Source: Entonaema liquescens (Eukaryota > Ascomycota > Sordariomycetes > Xylariales > Xylariaceae). From it: a stretch of DNA of 64,000 nt. The position numbers were made by a program, and so were the translations under genes. Below, in pieces: positions 60,173-64,000 of this stretch (its first letter is position 1; each line of letters starts with the position of its first letter). The stretch spans positions 2,108,001 to 2,172,000 of the forward strand of contig CADCSX010000009.1 in assembly GCA_902805475.1 (NCBI GenBank), read 5' to 3'. The notes beneath the pieces are model-generated. The model worked only from the letters and a program-made list of their open reading frames with translations, was not told where the DNA came from and did no database searches.

Positions 60173-61107
60173 GATAGGCAGCGGCTGGAGGGAATACCGG
60201 CCTCGTTACCCTTCAGCCGCGTCAAGGACAGCTTCAGGAACTAACCGCGAAATGCATCAAGTGTATTATCTGCACCGCTGCGACATCCGATCGCAAGAAC
60301 TGCCCAGAGAAGATCAACTCGGTAAGGATTATGAAAAGAAGAAAAGGGTGTTAGAATGTAAGTAAATGCTGTTATCATTTAAGGGGCGTCTACACGCCTT
60401 CACCTTTGCTTGATGGGTGTATTCAAGCTTGTGACGAAAAGGTAACAAGAGGAAGAGAGAAGAGCAATGAGAGCAATGAGAGCTGTACAAGGTCAAGGTA
60501 TGTACATACCCACTGAACTACCGGTGACCTTACATGTAGGTAATGCCAACCTTTGAACTACTTTCTTATCGGTTAAGTGCACTGTGCGGCATATGCATCA
60601 CACGAATCACATTTGTACCTATCTTCAAGCCAATCGTTCGTGCAGATGACCAAAAGTTTAGTAAAACCTAGTGGACCCTGGTTTTTCAGTGCTCTATCAG
60701 CTCACTAACCGTGCCTCAGCGACGCCTAGCTGAATTATGTACATGCGCTAAGCTTTATCTTATCGATAGCACTTAGATTAATGTATACAAGTACCTAAGG
60801 TACCTAAAATATTAGGTAAGTACATGTAAATACTGTACCACCCTTACTCTACATCTATAGTACTGAGGTAGAACGCCACTTACCAATGCCTTATCGCGTC
60901 CGCCGCAAGGATGTATCCAACAACTTCTCCAGCCATGCGATAACCTCATCTTCCTTCCTTCAACTTTACTAATACCTATTCTACAATTCGCTTTTTTAAT
61001 AATTCAAATCTCCTAATTCCCACGTGGTTTCTCTCTTATTTCCCTCGCCCATCAACCAATCTCCCCCATAGTACCACCTTCTCATCTTATACGCCACACC
61101 CTTCACC
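60173..61107. promoter_or_regulatory. Divergent promoter of TOR and Rtf2
   Basis: The two genes are transcribed away from each other across 935 bases. Near 60,791 lies GTACCTAAGGTACCTAA followed by TTAGGTAAGTACATGT, a cluster of the GGTACCTA-type motifs found in other gaps of this window. Their role is unknown. Confidence 0.45.
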
Positions 61108-61953
61108 ATGGGAAACGATGGCGGCTCCATTCCCAAGCGGCGCGAGCTCGTAAGAGAAGCCGCCCGGCTACCCACCGCTTCCGAATTGAAAGCCACGGCC
61201 TTAGAGTCGCTAACACACGCTTGGACAATGTGTCCCTTATCCGATGCGCCACTCGATTTCTCCAACACGGTGTCTGACTGGCGAGGGAGACTTTACAATT
61301 ACGAATCGGTATTACAATGCTTGATGCCTTCTTCTTCCGAAACACCCATACCGGAAACCCAGGAAGCCGAGTTCTCGCGCACGGGAATTAAGAGCTTGAA
61401 GGACGTTGTGAAGCTCAAGATAACCACTAAGAAAGACGAGAAGGGACGCGAGTTCGCAGCCTGCCCCGTTAGCTTGAAGGAACTAGGTGCCGCCACCAAG
61501 AGCGTGTATATCGTCCCATGCGGTCACGTCTTCGCGGAGGTGACTATGAAAGAAATCTCCGATACCGAAAAGCAGTGTCCCGAATGCAGTTTATCTTTCG
61601 AGGAGCGGGACGTCATACCTATACTACCAACGGATGAAGCTGAAGTAGAGAAGCTAGCGAAGAGAGTTGAAGATCTAAAGACTTTAGGCTTGACACATAG
61701 CTTAAAGAAAGACAAGAGTGCCAGCAAAAAGAAGCGTAAGGCTGAGGATGCCAAGAGCAAAGGGGATAATGAACAAAAGGAAAAAGATCATACTAAGACG
61801 GAGAAGAGCAAGGAGGACAAGAATAACATCGCGAGCCGGATAAACAACCCGATGACTGCATCTCTTACGGCCAAAGTGTTAGCCGAGCAAGAAGAAAGGG
61901 CTAAGCGGAGAAAGATAGCTGATGGATATAAGAGGAGTGAAGCTGTGAGATGA
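61108..61953 (+). CDS. rtf2: Replication termination factor 2 (Rtf2)
   Basis: Intron-less, 281 residues; the start lies in a good context (cttcaccATGGG). The N terminus MGNDGGSIPKRRELV is typical of the family. A first zinc-binding half (Cys42 in MCPLSDAPL) is followed by a C2HC2-type RING-like core: CPVS at 119, CGHVF at 138-142 and CPEC at 157-160. The tail is a lysine-rich, coiled region with nuclear localisation signals (KKKRK, KRRK). In fission yeast Rtf2 stabilises stalled replication forks at the site-specific barrier RTS1 and has been linked to splicing; animal homologues act at stalled forks. It is divergent from TOR and convergent with glucosidase II beta. Confidence 0.93.
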   Translation: MGNDGGSIPKRRELVREAARLPTASELKATALESLTHAWTMCPLSDAPLDFSNTVSDWRGRLYNYESVLQCLMPSSSETPIPETQEAEFSRTGIKSLKDVVKLKITTKKDEKGREFAACPVSLKELGAATKSVYIVPCGHVFAEVTMKEISDTEKQCPECSLSFEERDVIPILPTDEAEVEKLAKRVEDLKTLGLTHSLKKDKSASKKKRKAEDAKSKGDNEQKEKDHTKTEKSKEDKNNIASRINNPMTASLTAKVLAEQEERAKRRKIADGYKRSEAVR

Positions 61954-62149
61954 CGTACAGATATAGATACCCAAGGAATTCGATATATAGTCGAATAAAA
62001 CCATATGTTACAAGGAAGGTTGCTCATTTTCCCATACCAATGATTCTATCTCCTCATTTTTTGAATTGTAGTGATCGTATATCGTAAATTCCTATCTAAT
62101 TCGTAATAGATGGAATCGATTCTAAAGTGCTAACCTATCCATAAGGACA

Positions 62150-63978
62150 TTATAGTTCGTCCTTGGCATGGCCGGGCTCTACTATCTCTTCACAAACAGC
62201 AGGTGTACCCACTTCCATCTTATAAACACACTTCTCTAACTCGCTAACGCGCCATAGCTCCTCCGTCTCAGCACAAGCAAGCCAAACATCCGTCTTGCGG
62301 TTGGGACCATTCCAGCAGCCCTGACCGTTTTCATATCTTAGAACCACGCGTTTGCCTCGGCCTAGCCCCTTGCCGTCGTGGCGTTCTTCCTCGTCCGCTT
62401 CGTCGAAGTCGAACCGGTTGAAGTTACCCATGGTAGTCTTTCCTCCACCTTTCTTGCTCTTCTGGCTAGTTTTGTCCAACCAGCATAGCTCGTACTCGTA
62501 CTCGCCAGCCTCAGTCGTGATGCATTTGCCCTTCAAATATCGGAAGATATCGTCTTGGCCGTAGTCCTTCTCCAGATCACGCTGTTGCTCCTCTAGAGTT
62601 CGCCTCTTGGCATTAACATCATTGGCAACGGAATCGTGTGCCTCCCGAGCAGCCCTCACAAGACGCGACTCGGTCTGCCCAGAACTCGTGTCAGCCAGCA
62701 TGCCGTTCTCAATTAGCCATATCCGGAGAGAGTTGATCTTGTCGTGAAGGAATTCTCGAAGTGGGCCAGGAAGATAGGCCTCAAAACTGTATACTACATT
62801 AAATTAGCTTCAGCACAAAAGGGAAACAAACAAGGCATCTTTCAAGACGTACGAATATCGGTATCGGTTGCTTCATCTTCCTCAAATTCTTTCCAGTTGA
62901 TACCAGACTCTTCGCTGTCCTCCTTGAGGACTTCCGTGATATCATTGTCATTAAGCTGTTCCTGGGCTTCTCCGGCCTTCTTGGCAGCGTAGTCTTCCCA
63001 AGCTCTTACAGCCTTCTTGACACCCTCATCATTGAAGTTGGGGTTATATTCTTCCTTGAATGTTGATAGAATACTTTCTAGCTCCTGGACCTTGGCTGTG
63101 AGCTTATTGCGGTCGCCCATGACTTTGCTCAAGGTGTCTCGCAGCTCATTGACCCTCGTCTTAGCTAGTCCAGCAAGAACACCAAGCTTTCCGGGCCCTT
63201 CGTTCTTAACGACCTTAAAGCGCTCTTGGCGCTCAACCTCGTCTAGCTTGGCTTTCAAGTCGTCCCGCTTAACCTCAAGCTCCTTAATCTCGTCCGTAAG
63301 GCTTACGATCTTGGCCTCGACACGGCGGCGGAATTCCTTAGATTCTTTCACCATGGTCCTTCGGCGCTTATTCGCTCGCTCGAGGTTGTCTTTCCGCTCC
63401 TTTTCTATTCTTCTCCATTCCTTACCGATTTCTGCACACTTATTTTCGCATTTAATTCCACCCACACTCCCGTACTCCTCACTTCCATCGCAGCAGAGAT
63501 CGTAATCGCAAACGCCATCGTTTACGTACATAAAAGGGATGTATGAGCCGATGTGGCCCTTGTTCTCGCACCAGAAGCCGGGTAGGGCATTTGTGGTGTT
63601 GGTGGTACCGGAGAGAGAAGCAGGTAAAGGTTGCTCCGGGGAGAGTCGATCCAGTAGAGCACAGGCTGCCGTCCCAGGCTCGTCTGTACCATCGGGACAG
63701 TCGCACGAGTTGTCATTAACTCGGGAAGCAGGGATGGTTATAGAAGGGTGGCCTATGCATGTGAAGGTATCTTTGGTTTCGTAGAATTTAACAACTACGA
63801 AGCCGATTAGTTAGTATTGATATCCTTCATTTATAGCAGTTGATATGGTGGAGGCAAAGAAAGAAACACAAGAGGGAAACTAACACTCTGGACCAACGCC
63901 ACGTGGTAAAGAACCAGCTATAACGAACCCATTCCGAGCTGCAATGCCCAGAAGCACCAAAGCCTGAGATTGGCGCAT
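62150..63978 (-). CDS. Glucosidase II beta subunit (ER quality control)
   Basis: Three exons, 63,978-63,885, 63,794-62,853 and 62,793-62,150, give 559 residues. Introns are 90 and 59 bases; the last uses TGTAG rather than the nearby ACAG because only that gives ILYSFEAYLP. A signal peptide (MRQSQALVLLGIAA...) leads to two LDL-receptor-like cysteine clusters (NSCDCPDGTDEPGTAAC and VCDYDLCCDGSEEY). A long coiled coil and acidic segment follow. The C-terminal mannose-6-phosphate-receptor-homology domain holds CITTEAGEYEYELCWLD, ENGQGCWNGPNR and ELEKCVYKMEVGTPAVC. The protein ends AKDEL, an ER-retrieval signal of the KDEL type. It should partner the catalytic alpha subunit to trim glucose from N-glycans. 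The start lies 23 bases from the window edge. Confidence 0.94.
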
Positions 63979-64000
63979 CTTCACAAGGATGGAAGAAGAA

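Noticed and set aside
1..64000. CRISPR array, rRNA operon or secondary-metabolite core gene
   Set aside because: No regularly spaced repeats, no rRNA, and no polyketide synthase, peptide synthetase or terpene cyclase motifs were seen in any frame.

Overview
The window reads as nuclear DNA of a filamentous ascomycete, most likely a sordariomycete. The evidence is many short introns of about 53-150 bases with GT...CTAAC/CTGAC...YAG signals, fungus-restricted families (Sip5, DUF6601-like, PEX23/24-type peroxin, GH71 alpha-1,3-glucanase, PL4 rhamnogalacturonan lyase, standalone AA8 cytochrome), and an extremely AT-rich, gene-free block of the kind left by repeat-induced point mutation (RIP). The genus cannot be fixed from sequence alone.

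Layout: 1-10,440 is the AT-rich block, with abrupt switches of purine/pyrimidine bias and C/G surviving mostly as CpG. It ends sharply near 10,440. From 10.4 to 19 kb genes are sparse: a hypothetical protein with a His...NNxC pattern, a DUF6601-like membrane protein, a secreted AA8 haem protein, and decayed coding fragments. From 19 to 30 kb lie an aldo-keto reductase resembling D-arabinose dehydrogenase (Ara2), a Sip5-like protein, a sulfite-oxidase-type molybdoenzyme and a GCIP-domain protein. From 30 to 42 kb is a carbohydrate neighbourhood: secreted GH71 glucanase, secreted PL4 lyase, a DHA-type MFS transporter and a sugar transporter. From 42 to 50 kb are a peroxisomal Pex24/dysferlin-domain peroxin, a 620-bp structure bounded by identical 100-bp direct repeats, and a long nuclear-looking hypothetical protein. 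From 52 to 64 kb are the essential TOR kinase, divergent from Rtf2, and the ER glucosidase II beta subunit.

Functionally, the AA8 protein, GH71, PL4 and the sugar transporter fit growth on plant or fungal cell-wall polysaccharide. TOR and Sip5 (named in yeast for its link to SNF1) are nutrient-signalling proteins. Ara2 belongs to erythroascorbate synthesis and glucosidase II beta to glycoprotein quality control. Nothing beyond loose proximity suggests a dedicated cluster.

A recurring anomaly matters to every reader: six otherwise intact genes (DUF6601, SIP5, sulfite-oxidase-like, DHA transporter, the 49-kb hypothetical, TOR) change reading frame at points that are repaired by adding one base (two bases at one site), usually within a short homopolymer. 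With those repairs every gene length becomes a multiple of three. TOR is essential in studied fungi, so consensus errors from long-read sequencing are more likely than real pseudogenisation. I found no rRNA, tRNA, CRISPR array or convincing new system.
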